NCBI GenBank assembly: GCA_900752625.1
Contig: CAADWC010000245.1
Location: 1-7,962, forward strand
DNA from: Oscillospiraceae bacterium
GTDB taxonomy: Bacteria; Bacillota; Clostridia; Oscillospirales; Ruminococcaceae
Direction of reading: 5' to 3'
Length of the DNA stretch: 7,962 nucleotides
The stretch's first letter is position 1. The number at the start of each line of letters is the position of its first letter. Both the position numbers and the translations under genes were made by a program. The notes beneath the pieces were generated by a model. It was not told the origin of the DNA and searched no databases. It was given only the letters and a program-made list of their open reading frames with translations. Below are positions 1-5,816 of the stretch, in pieces.

Positions 1-1260
1 TAATCCTTTATCTAAGTCTGATTTTAGATTAGTTCTATATTCTTCCTCTTTTTCAGTAAAGTAGTTGTCATCCGGTTTAACTAATATCATAATAAGACCT
101 TCGTTATCATTATTGTTTAGATTGTCATTGCCGAAAAGTCTTTTTTCATCGTAGAAGCGGAAAAACACCTTGTATTTATTGTAATATTCTATACAAGCAT
201 TTAAATTTATGGTTTTATCCAATACCGGCATAACAAGACTTTTGACCACATCAGCAGCTTTTTTTATAGTATTAGTTAATGACTCATTGTCATTATATTT
301 ATAACTAAATTGTGATATCTTCTGTAAATATTGTTTATCATTCTCAAATTCAAAATTATCAGAACATCTATAAATTTCAGATATATTTTGAAGCCAATTA
401 ATGTTATAATCCATTCCTAACTCAAGATTTAACAACCTGCGATAAACCGTAGCTACTCCGCAGTATACACTAAATGCTTTATAGCCTTGTTTACTGCACC
501 ATTCCTTTCTGTAAGATATAACATGAATTATCTCACCACCCGAAGCAACTCTTACAAAATACGGCTGCCTGCCTTTGACTTTTTTAAACCCCAACGGTTC
601 AAGAGCTTCTCCAAAAACCTGTTTAAAAGCCGCATTAAGCGTAAGCTTTTTTTCGCTATTTTTTGAAACAGTAATATTCTTTTTAAAGAACAGCGGTAAG
701 ATATCGGAATTTGTATCCGCTTTACTGTTAAAGTCATCATATTCCGAAATCATATATTTCGGTTCAATTCCTAAGACAGAAGCTGCTTCCTGCATAGCGT
801 CCTCAACAAAAACTTCGTTCTTGTTCCAAATCTCAGAAAGCTGCTCCCACTTTTTCCCCTGCGCTAAAAGCTGTTCCCAGCACTCCTGTCTGCCTTTGGG
901 CGACTGTTCCTCAGGAAATTCCGAACGTCCCGCAATTACAATGTCATGAATATCCGAACCGCTGAACATATCGATATACGCCCAGTCGCTGTCCACAATA
1001 TCCATACTGAAGCCGCTTGTATTCATTTCCTTCGCAATCTGCTGTGCATCGTCGTGAACCTGCTTGGGAGCGCTTTTGTATACATTGGAAGCAAGCGTTA
1101 CCCAGCCGCCCTCTGAAAAAGCGAGAATATATTGAACTTCCTTATCGTCATCAGAACATTGAACAAGATTACGCTTTTTCATTAAATCGCAGAATGAACT
1201 TATAAACTGCTCCCTGTTTCCGGTATTTTTTATTTGTACATTTGAAAAAAATCTGCCCAT
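1..1260 (-). CDS. Unknown two-part protein with DUF4304-like C-terminal half (3' end outside window)
   Basis: The frame is open for 420 codons from ATG at 1260 to the left edge with no stop, so the C-terminus is missing. The start is firm: AAGGAGG (complement of 1265-1271) lies 4 nt before the ATG. Residues about 1-180 form an acidic, Trp-rich domain I do not recognise (EGGWVTLAS near 48-56, DSDWAYIDMFSGSDIHD near 90-106). Residues about 203-345 resemble DUF4304: LNAAFKQVFGEALEPLGFKK, then GEIIHVISYRKEW and FSVYCGVATVYRR. DUF4304 proteins have no established activity that I know of and occur among accessory genes. No signal peptide, membrane segment or catalytic motif is visible. Base composition changes along the gene: 841-900 holds 35 G+C of 60, while 1-60 holds 15 and 241-300 holds 16. 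It follows the relaxase gene on the same strand after a 192-bp AT-rich gap, so it is probably a separately expressed cargo gene. The ORF is certain; the family is tentative. Confidence 0.8.
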   Translation of the reverse strand, partial: MGRFFSNVQIKNTGNREQFISSFCDLMKKRNLVQCSDDDKEVQYILAFSEGGWVTLASNVYKSAPKQVHDDAQQIAKEMNTSGFSMDIVDSDWAYIDMFSGSDIHDIVIAGRSEFPEEQSPKGRQECWEQLLAQGKKWEQLSEIWNKNEVFVEDAMQEAASVLGIEPKYMISEYDDFNSKADTNSDILPLFFKKNITVSKNSEKKLTLNAAFKQVFGEALEPLGFKKVKGRQPYFVRVASGGEIIHVISYRKEWCSKQGYKAFSVYCGVATVYRRLLNLELGMDYNINWLQNISEIYRCSDNFEFENDKQYLQKISQFSYKYNDNESLTNTIKKAADVVKSLVMPVLDKTINLNACIEYYNKYKVFFRFYDEKRLFGNDNLNNNDNEGLIMILVKPDDNYFTEKEEEYRTNLKSDLDKGL

Positions 1261-1264
1261 AAAT

Positions 1265-1271
1265 CCTCCTT
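1265..1271 (-). promoter_or_regulatory. Ribosome-binding site fixing the start at 1260
   Basis: The minus strand reads AAGGAGG with 4 nt before the ATG at 1260-1258. This near-perfect Shine-Dalgarno sequence fixes the start of the DUF4304-like gene, whose 3' end lies outside the window. Confidence 0.85.
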
Positions 1272-1365
1272 ATTATATCAATCACGTAACTATTGTTTTT
1301 AGATATTTGTGATTTTATAATTTAACGAATACCTATTTACGCCAATTATTTTACATATTATCACA

Positions 1366-1421
1366 TATAATCTTACATTTCAATAGTTTTATCGTAGATA
1401 TTTATAATTTCTACATTTCAA
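1366..1421. repeat. Two spaced direct repeats, TATAAT-N2/3-TACATTTCAA
   Basis: On the plus strand, TATAAT + CT + TACATTTCAA (1366-1383) recurs as TATAAT + TTC + TACATTTCAA (1403-1421), with the 10-bp cores exactly 38 bp apart. They lie in the 192-bp AT-rich gap between the relaxase stop and the start of the next gene. On the minus strand each unit begins TTGAAA, which could serve as a -35 box; from the copy nearer the gene, a 15-bp spacer leads to GATAAT and a 17-bp spacer to TAATAT. They may be paired operator sites or promoter elements of the downstream gene. There are too few copies, and they are too short, for a CRISPR array. Confidence 0.5.
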
Positions 1422-1452
1422 CTAAATTTAACAATAATACTTTGTTATTTTT

Positions 1453-4011
1453 TTATACATAACTCTGCGACTGCTCATCCTTAATTCCGAGCGACTGTTT
1501 CTTCCGATGAATTATTCTCCGCAGTCTGCTGTCAACTGTCCGTCTGACTGACTTATACTTCTGCATATAATCATCTTCAATACATTTGCTGAGATTAGCA
1601 AACAGACCAAAGATCGTATTAACGAGCACAGCATTTTCAAACTGCTCCATATTATCAAGCATATTTTGAGCATACTCATTCCCGTCATTTGCGGACTTTG
1701 TAAGCCACTCAACAGCTTTTTCCTTATCTTTCTCAAGCCCGTCTGTTCCGAAAAGATAAAGCCTGCCGAGCTGATAGCTTGACAACATATTCTTATCTGC
1801 GGATTTTTCAAAGTAGTCTACAGCTTTTTGAATATTGTATTTTTCTGCTTGCAAATACAGCTTGCCAAGTGCGTACTGTGTAAACTCGTTATCCTCAGCT
1901 AAAAGCAAATATTTCTCTGCTTTATCCAAGTCCTGCAATACGATCTCGCCCTTGAAATATATCTTTCCAAGCTTGTAACAGGCAGAAGTATCTTTGCTGT
2001 CAGCACATTCTGTAAGCATAACGAGTCCTTTATCTATGTCCTGTTCAAGATGTTCTCCCGAAATATATTCAAGCGTCAGTACACGCTTCGCATTTTTGTT
2101 GCCCAGTTCGGCAGAATGTTTAAAGTAATCTATAGCCTTATCCATATCGATGTCAGTTCCAAGACCCTTTTTAAACATAGATCCCAGTTTGTAATATAGG
2201 TTATCGTCAGCCTGATCCTTACTTTCGAGTTGAAGAAACCCCGATAATGCGGCTTTATAGTATCTTTGAGCTGTATCTTCATTTTCGGTAACATATTCGC
2301 CTTTGCTGTACATTTGTGCAACAGCATATGAGGCATAAGGCTGTCCCTGTGCAGATGATTTCTGATACCAAAAAAACGCCTGAGATAAATCTTTCTCTAT
2401 GCCGTTGCCGTAATAATATAGGTTGGCGAGACTATACTGGGCGAATTTGTTGCCCTCTGTTGCCGATTTCAAAAACCAATCAAATGCTTGAGCGTAATCC
2501 TGTTCTGTTCCCAAGCCATAGCAATGCATTTTGCCTATGCGATACCGGACGTAAGAGCGCATATCCACAGGTTGCATGACCTGACCCTCATATTTCGGTT
2601 CGTAAGGGAATATAAAATCCGAATCGGGTTCTATTTCCATAAATCCCTGTAATGCCTCTTTGTAATATGCGAACGATTTTTCTTCGTCTTTTGCACTAAG
2701 CTTTTCGGTAGAATACAGCTTGCCCAAATCATGAATGGCAAGAACATTATTTGGCTCTGACAGTAAAAGCTTCTCCGCTTTCTGGAAATCTTCAAGACTT
2801 GATTTCTTATCGTAAATTAATTTGCAAGCTTCTTTGTATTCATTACTCCATTTTAAGTAATACTTACTTTTCGGAGTATCATCAACATCAACTGTTACTG
2901 AATTTTCATCGCTCCAAATGAAATCTTCGTCTGTAAGATCGTCGTTATCTGAAAATATCACTTTATTATTTTCGGATTGCTCAGATTCATCGAACTGCGG
3001 TGGAATATCCACATTTGAATTATCAATTTCATATTCTGTAGGTTCGGGTTCTTTGACTGCTGTATTAACTATAGGGTTATTCATATTAAGAACGGTTTTG
3101 ATTATCATATTTTTGACAGACTTGAACTCCTTGTTATCCACAAGCGTTGGAAACTGAACTCTTGCCGAAGAATAAACGTCGTGCTTCTGCTGTTCCATTT
3201 CACACCACAGCTCATACATTTTCTGAATAGAATCATTTTCCGCAAGCTTTGCAAAGATCAAGTTGACCGTCTGCTTGACCTCCGGCTTTAAATATCCATA
3301 GACTTTTTTGCCCGATACAGATTTAAGCTGATTGTTAAGTTTACCAACAAGCTTCATTAACTCCGTATCCTCAATTACGTTTTTAGAAATGTCCTCGGCA
3401 AGCTTTTTCACTAATTTTTCTGATTCTTTTTTAAGCAGATTACGCAGATTAGTCTGCTGCTGATATAAATGGTGAAGCTCGTCTTGATAGATATCGTTTG
3501 CAAAGCCGCTGCGAATTTTTTCTATCCCGTGGTTTGTAAGAAATCCCTCGCGATTGTTTGTGGAGTAAACGATAATATGCACATGAGGATTGGTTTTCTT
3601 ATCGTGAAATGCGGCATACCATTTCAGATTTTTCATATCTATCTTTTGGCTCTTTGCTATATTCGGAATCTGCCGTTTGATCAAATCTCTCCATGCTTTC
3701 AGATTATCGTAACCCATTGCCTGAGCGTTATCTCTGCGAAGCGATACGACATGAGTCCAGACGTTACCGCCGTGGTTTGCGATCTCTTTTGCGACTTTTT
3801 CAAGATCAATATGATCGTCAGATTGTGAGAAAAGACCGTGTGAACCGAACTTGACTGCTCCGGGACGATTGGCAAGATAGCCAACGTAATTTTCTCTTTC
3901 AGAAACTGTATGTGCCACTCCCTCACGGGTAGCAATATACTTTACATAGTTTGCAAGATTTTTCTTTGAACCGCTTTTTAAATAGCGGCTTGTGACAATT
4001 AGCTTGGGCAT
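1453..4011 (-). CDS. MobL/MobP-type relaxase with C-terminal Sel1-like repeats
   Basis: 852 residues. The N-terminal ~200 residues look like a relaxase of the MobL (MobP3-like) kind found in clostridial elements: MPKLIVTSRYLKSGSK start, NYVKYIATREGV, WTHVVSLRRD (His at 87), and the His-x-His metal-binding motif NPHVHIIVYS (His143, His145). Such enzymes nick one strand at oriT and pilot it, covalently bound, into the recipient. I cannot assign the catalytic residue. Residues ~190-320 are helical and charged, and ~320-380 form an acidic, probably disordered linker. Residues ~421-780 hold about nine Sel1-like repeats (for example YSLANLYYYGNGIEKDLSQA), and a basic tail (RRTVDSRLRRIIHRKK) covers ~823-838. 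The frame stays open 20 codons upstream to an ATG at 4071, but AAAGGAG (4019-4025) sits 7 nt before the ATG at 4011, and the family begins at this MPKL-type motif. A divergent plus-strand gene separates it from its accessory gene. Relaxase role fairly sure; exact family less so. Confidence 0.88.
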   Translation of the reverse strand: MPKLIVTSRYLKSGSKKNLANYVKYIATREGVAHTVSERENYVGYLANRPGAVKFGSHGLFSQSDDHIDLEKVAKEIANHGGNVWTHVVSLRRDNAQAMGYDNLKAWRDLIKRQIPNIAKSQKIDMKNLKWYAAFHDKKTNPHVHIIVYSTNNREGFLTNHGIEKIRSGFANDIYQDELHHLYQQQTNLRNLLKKESEKLVKKLAEDISKNVIEDTELMKLVGKLNNQLKSVSGKKVYGYLKPEVKQTVNLIFAKLAENDSIQKMYELWCEMEQQKHDVYSSARVQFPTLVDNKEFKSVKNMIIKTVLNMNNPIVNTAVKEPEPTEYEIDNSNVDIPPQFDESEQSENNKVIFSDNDDLTDEDFIWSDENSVTVDVDDTPKSKYYLKWSNEYKEACKLIYDKKSSLEDFQKAEKLLLSEPNNVLAIHDLGKLYSTEKLSAKDEEKSFAYYKEALQGFMEIEPDSDFIFPYEPKYEGQVMQPVDMRSYVRYRIGKMHCYGLGTEQDYAQAFDWFLKSATEGNKFAQYSLANLYYYGNGIEKDLSQAFFWYQKSSAQGQPYASYAVAQMYSKGEYVTENEDTAQRYYKAALSGFLQLESKDQADDNLYYKLGSMFKKGLGTDIDMDKAIDYFKHSAELGNKNAKRVLTLEYISGEHLEQDIDKGLVMLTECADSKDTSACYKLGKIYFKGEIVLQDLDKAEKYLLLAEDNEFTQYALGKLYLQAEKYNIQKAVDYFEKSADKNMLSSYQLGRLYLFGTDGLEKDKEKAVEWLTKSANDGNEYAQNMLDNMEQFENAVLVNTIFGLFANLSKCIEDDYMQKYKSVRRTVDSRLRRIIHRKKQSLGIKDEQSQSYV

Positions 4012-4018
4012 GGCTTCA

Positions 4019-4025
4019 CTCCTTT
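4019..4025 (-). promoter_or_regulatory. Ribosome-binding site fixing the relaxase start
   Basis: The minus strand reads AAAGGAG, 7 nt before the ATG at 4011-4009. The alternative ATG 20 codons upstream (4071) lies over the divergent promoter region and has no comparable site, so 4011 is preferred. Confidence 0.8.
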
Positions 4026-4034
4026 CGGTAGGGA

Positions 4035-4063
4035 TTGTTTTTTCTTTGGGGATGTGGTATAAT
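4035..4063 (+). promoter_or_regulatory. Sigma-A-type extended -10 promoter for the plus-strand gene
   Basis: TTGTTT (4035-4040), a 17-bp spacer, then TATAAT (4058-4063) preceded by TG one base earlier (TGGTATAAT), a consensus extended -10. It points at the gene starting at 4097, leaving a leader of roughly 25-30 nt. The 13-mer GATGTGGTATAAT (4051-4063) recurs almost exactly on the minus strand at 6418-6406. Confidence 0.75.
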
Positions 4064-4081
4064 TTAAACAAGATTTAAATT
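4061..4081. repeat. Inverted repeat AATTTAAA-CAAGA-TTTAAATT (operator candidate)
   Basis: A perfect 8-bp inverted repeat with a 5-nt centre begins inside the -10 box and runs through the expected transcription start of the plus-strand gene, ending just before its ribosome-binding site. The position suits a repressor operator that could also affect the divergent relaxase gene. It consists only of A and T in the arms, so chance is a real alternative. Confidence 0.4.
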
Positions 4082-4096
4082 GTCGGAGGTGTACCT

Positions 4097-4756
4097 ATGG
4101 GATTTCAATATACTCTTTTCATTTTGACTCCTGATGAATTAAAAATAGCACTTGAACCGTTTACACTTTTTACAGGTAATGCACGTGTACCGCTTGATTA
4201 TATTTCCACTCCAACAGAGTCATTTATTAACAACTACAAAAAATTCAGTGATCAACTGATTAGTGGAGAGAAGATAGATTATAATAATCACAATGATATA
4301 CTGGACTCTTTTTCTATCACCACAGACATTGGTTCTATACAATGGAGAATATGCGAAGGTTCTAACAACCTATTTAAAATATTCTCCGGTTCAGCCAGAG
4401 GTTATGCTCCTTATTTTGCTCCATTTACTTTTAATGTGTATGAAGAGAACAATAAAATCTTTGTTGGAACCAAAGCATCGTGGATGGTTGAGTATACAGA
4501 CATAATGGGCTTTCAGCTTATTTACCCTAAACTCACTAAGTCTGAAGCGGAGCATTATGGTGTAAGCAGTGAAAAAGACTGGGAATCATATTCAGATTAC
4601 AAGTTGTTCAGGAGCTTTCTAATTAAAAATGCCGCTCCACTCTGTTTTATGATGAATGAGATCAAGAAAACAACCAACATATATGTTAGTGCAGAGTCAA
4701 AATGTTCGTTGGAGAAATTCCATTGCATACAATCCAGTGGTATAGAAATTATTTGA
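4097..4756 (+). CDS. Protein of unknown function, 219 residues, inserted within the mobilization module
   Basis: This is the only plus-strand gene I accept here. ATG at 4097 is preceded by GGAGG (4085-4089) with a 7-nt gap, and TGA lies at 4754-4756. I do not recognise the protein. It has no signal peptide, membrane segment, repeat or obvious catalytic motif. It looks like a compact soluble domain rich in aromatic residues (MGFQYTLFILTPDELK at the start, IGSIQWRICEG ~81-91, GYAPYFAPFTFNVYEE ~102-117, ASWMVEYTDIMGFQLIY ~127-143) with several Cys in the last 40 residues. It lies divergent to the relaxase gene and convergent with the ribbon-helix-helix gene, and has its own promoter (4035-4063), possible operator (4061-4081) and terminator (4773-4797). 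That arrangement suggests an acquired, independently expressed cassette, such as a cargo, defence, immunity or entry-exclusion function. None of these can be chosen from sequence alone. Confidence 0.82.
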   Translation: MGFQYTLFILTPDELKIALEPFTLFTGNARVPLDYISTPTESFINNYKKFSDQLISGEKIDYNNHNDILDSFSITTDIGSIQWRICEGSNNLFKIFSGSARGYAPYFAPFTFNVYEENNKIFVGTKASWMVEYTDIMGFQLIYPKLTKSEAEHYGVSSEKDWESYSDYKLFRSFLIKNAAPLCFMMNEIKKTTNIYVSAESKCSLEKFHCIQSSGIEII

Positions 4757-4772
4757 TATAGACAATATGTAT

Positions 4773-4797
4773 GCCGTATCACACTGATACGGCTTTT
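4773..4797 (+). terminator. Rho-independent terminator after the plus-strand gene
   Basis: GCCGTATCA-CAC-TGATACGGC forms a perfect 9-bp stem with a 3-nt loop, followed by TTTT and then CCTTTA. It starts 17 nt after the stop at 4756 and abuts the stop of the convergent minus-strand gene (4801). On the minus strand the hairpin is followed by ATACATATTG, not a T-run, so it serves the plus strand better, though it may also stop or slow minus-strand transcription. Confidence 0.85.
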
Positions 4798-4800
4798 CCT

Positions 4801-5205
4801 TTACTCCTTTTGATACTCCACAGCATCCTCATAATCAATAATACCGTTGATCTTACGAACCTCATTCACACACATCGCATGAAGATTTCTCAGCGTTTCA
4901 TCATCAACATCATTTATAGCCGCAGTCATATGCGACAGCTTTCCAAGTTCAACTGCAACTTTAAAAAGTAGCCGTGCAAGCCGCTGTTCAGTGCCTTTTA
5001 TCTGTGCCTTGACCGTTTCGGTTATCATGGGAGAAATATAGTTGACACTCTTTTCCTCGTCAAGATAACCGATATAGAATTTAATAGCTTTTTCAATAAG
5101 CTCGCTCTGCGATTTGCAGTTGTCGTTTTTGTAGTGTACCTCCACATCTTTCAGCGTTTCGGGATACGCCCATAGCGCAAATTTCACTTTATTCTGAAAA
5201 CTCAC
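4801..5205 (-). CDS. Probable ribbon-helix-helix mobilization accessory protein
   Basis: 134 residues. Residues ~1-45 fit a ribbon-helix-helix fold: a short strand (KVKFALWAYPETL), a helix (LKDVEVHYKNDN), then a second helix after the turn (SQSELIEKAIKFYIGYL). The rest is helical and charged (VKAQIKGTEQRLARLLFKVA). Such proteins, often called MobC-like, bind oriT as dimers, help load the relaxase and usually repress their own operon. The gene lies next to the stem-loop-rich spacer at 5206-5579 and upstream, on the same strand, of the relaxase, which supports this role. I place the start at GTG (5205-5203): GGAGG (complement of 5214-5218) is 8 nt ahead. A longer frame begins at TTG 5220, but that codon overlaps the Shine-Dalgarno sequence itself. 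The DNA-binding fold is inferred from pattern only, and no named family is certain. Confidence 0.78.
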   Translation of the reverse strand: MSFQNKVKFALWAYPETLKDVEVHYKNDNCKSQSELIEKAIKFYIGYLDEEKSVNYISPMITETVKAQIKGTEQRLARLLFKVAVELGKLSHMTAAINDVDDETLRNLHAMCVNEVRKINGIIDYEDAVEYQKE

Positions 5206-5213
5206 TTTCGCCA

Positions 5214-5218
5214 CCTCC
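5214..5218 (-). promoter_or_regulatory. Ribosome-binding site choosing the GTG start at 5205
   Basis: GGAGG on the minus strand, 8 nt before GTG at 5205-5203. The upstream TTG (5220-5218) overlaps this site and has no site of its own at normal spacing, so the GTG start is favoured. Confidence 0.65.
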
Positions 5219-5331
5219 AACTCCTGTTAAAATGCCGTATTTTCGTGCCTTTTTTCTGATATAACCCCGAAATTTCAAAAATGCTGAATTTACAACCCCT
5301 TTATCCGAAGCTGTACAAACCTCCTACAATT

Positions 5332-5352
5332 GCGGTCGGCTTTGCCGTCCGC
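5332..5352. repeat. Stem-loop GCGGTCGGC-TTT-GCCGTCCGC
   Basis: Nine-base arms pair with one T-T mismatch around a 3-nt loop. The stem is GC-rich, unlike the surrounding sequence, and has no T-run on either side, so it is a structural element of the candidate oriT more likely than a terminator. Confidence 0.6.
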
Positions 5353-5359
5353 TGTGAGT

Positions 5360-5384
5360 GTTTCGGGGGCTACGACCCCGAAAC
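5360..5384. repeat. Stem-loop GTTTCGGGG-GCTACGA-CCCCGAAAC
   Basis: Perfect 9-bp arms with a 7-nt loop, the most stable hairpin in the spacer. The right arm repeats CCCCGAAA seen also at 5265-5272, so the upstream copy could pair alternatively with the left arm. A relaxase or accessory-protein binding site is plausible. Confidence 0.65.
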
Positions 5385-5406
5385 TTTAACTAGCAATATA
5401 ATATTT

Positions 5407-5425
5407 AAGCCAATCCTATTGGCTT
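5407..5425. repeat. Stem-loop AAGCCAAT-CCT-ATTGGCTT
   Basis: Perfect 8-bp arms with a 3-nt loop. Neither strand has a long T-run after it (TTGCCC on plus, AAATATT on minus), so it is a poor terminator. It lies 22 nt from the previous hairpin. Confidence 0.6.
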
Positions 5426-5444
5426 TGCCCTCATAAACCCACCC

Positions 5445-5460
5445 GAAATCATCTGATTTC
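5445..5460. repeat. Small stem-loop GAAATC-ATCT-GATTTC
   Basis: Six-bp perfect arms with a 4-nt loop. The left arm overlaps the third CCCGAAA copy (5442-5448). It is weak alone, but part of the cluster. Confidence 0.45.
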
Positions 5461-5579
5461 TACCATTCTCAAACTCTCGATAAATGCCCCCATTTTGCTC
5501 CGACCGTTGTTAGGGTAAACTTATCTCACCCATGCCATGAAAACGGCACACGAGGCGACACGGTGCGAACTACGGCGAA

Positions 5580-5816
5580 TTACTGCTCGGACTGCTTTTC
5601 CGATTTGGCAGGAGCAGTATTCTTCGGCTTTCTCGCAGGCTTTTTTGCCGACATCATATCAATGAAATCTCTGACATTCTGCGGTACGATCTTGCCGTAG
5701 AGTTGATCGACATACTTGTCAAGCTCCGCCGCAAGAGTAGTGTTTTTCTGCTCCAGATACATCTCTATCGCAGACAGTTTTTCTTCATTGACAGCTACCA
5801 TTACTGACTTCTTCAA
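5580..5816 (-). CDS. Small DUF6103-like mobile-element protein
   Basis: 78 residues. The sequence MKKSVMVAVNEEKLSAIEMYLEQK, then LAAELDKYVDQLYGKIVPQNVRDFIDMM, matches my memory of the DUF6103 family, small proteins common in clostridial conjugative elements with no assigned activity. An N-terminal strand followed by helices is reminiscent of ribbon-helix-helix proteins, so DNA binding is possible but unproven. The C-terminal ~22 residues are Lys/Pro/Ala-rich and probably disordered. The start is TTG at 5816-5814, with GGAGG (complement of 5826-5830) 9 nt upstream. It overlaps the TGA of the preceding gene by 4 nt (TTGA), which indicates translational coupling. An internal ATG at codon 6 is possible but would cut the conserved first strand. 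The candidate oriT follows directly after its stop. Confidence 0.8.
   Translation of the reverse strand: MKKSVMVAVNEEKLSAIEMYLEQKNTTLAAELDKYVDQLYGKIVPQNVRDFIDMMSAKKPARKPKNTAPAKSEKQSEQ

Larger units (their letters stand above)
5206..5579. other. Candidate origin of transfer (oriT): 374-bp gene-free spacer with clustered stem-loops
   Basis: No convincing coding frame lies between the accessory gene and the DUF6103-like gene. The stretch contains at least four stem-loops (5332-5352, 5360-5384, 5407-5425, 5445-5460) and the heptamer CCCGAAA three times in direct orientation (5266, 5377, 5442) plus once inverted (TTTCGGG at 5361). Origins of transfer of MobP/MobL-type systems usually lie in spacers of this size beside the accessory and relaxase genes and carry inverted repeats near nic. 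The minus-strand sequence GATAAGTTTACCCTAA (5525-5510) partly resembles the AAGTGCGCCCT-type nic core of MobQ systems, a weak hint only. No strong promoter for the accessory gene was found here. The oriT call is inference from position and structure. Confidence 0.5.

Noticed and set aside
575..949. Plus-strand frame of 124 codons inside the left-edge gene
   Set aside because: It is antisense to an open 420-codon minus-strand gene with a perfect ribosome-binding site. The Ser/Phe-rich translation looks like a reverse-strand shadow.
1366..1421. Possible CRISPR or Cas12a-type repeat, because of GTAGA/TCTAC pairing between the two repeats
   Set aside because: There are only two short copies, no spacer-repeat ladder and no cas gene. 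The GTAGA and TCTAC arms are in the reverse order and with an 11-nt loop, unlike a Cas12a direct repeat.
1429..1454. Hairpin TAACAA/TTGTTA followed by seven T on the plus strand, at the relaxase 3' end
   Set aside because: The T-run is on the wrong side for the minus-strand relaxase gene, no plus-strand gene ends there, and the stem is only 6 bp and nearly all A-T.
3469..3828. Plus-strand frame of 119 codons antisense to the relaxase N-domain
   Set aside because: It lies entirely opposite a convincing relaxase domain with conserved motifs, has no ribosome-binding site that stands out, and its hydrophobic, Cys-rich translation is what the reverse strand of this gene would give.
4012..4071. 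20-codon N-terminal extension of the relaxase to ATG 4071
   Set aside because: It would cover the relaxase's own ribosome-binding site and the divergent promoter, and precedes the MPKL-type start typical of the family.
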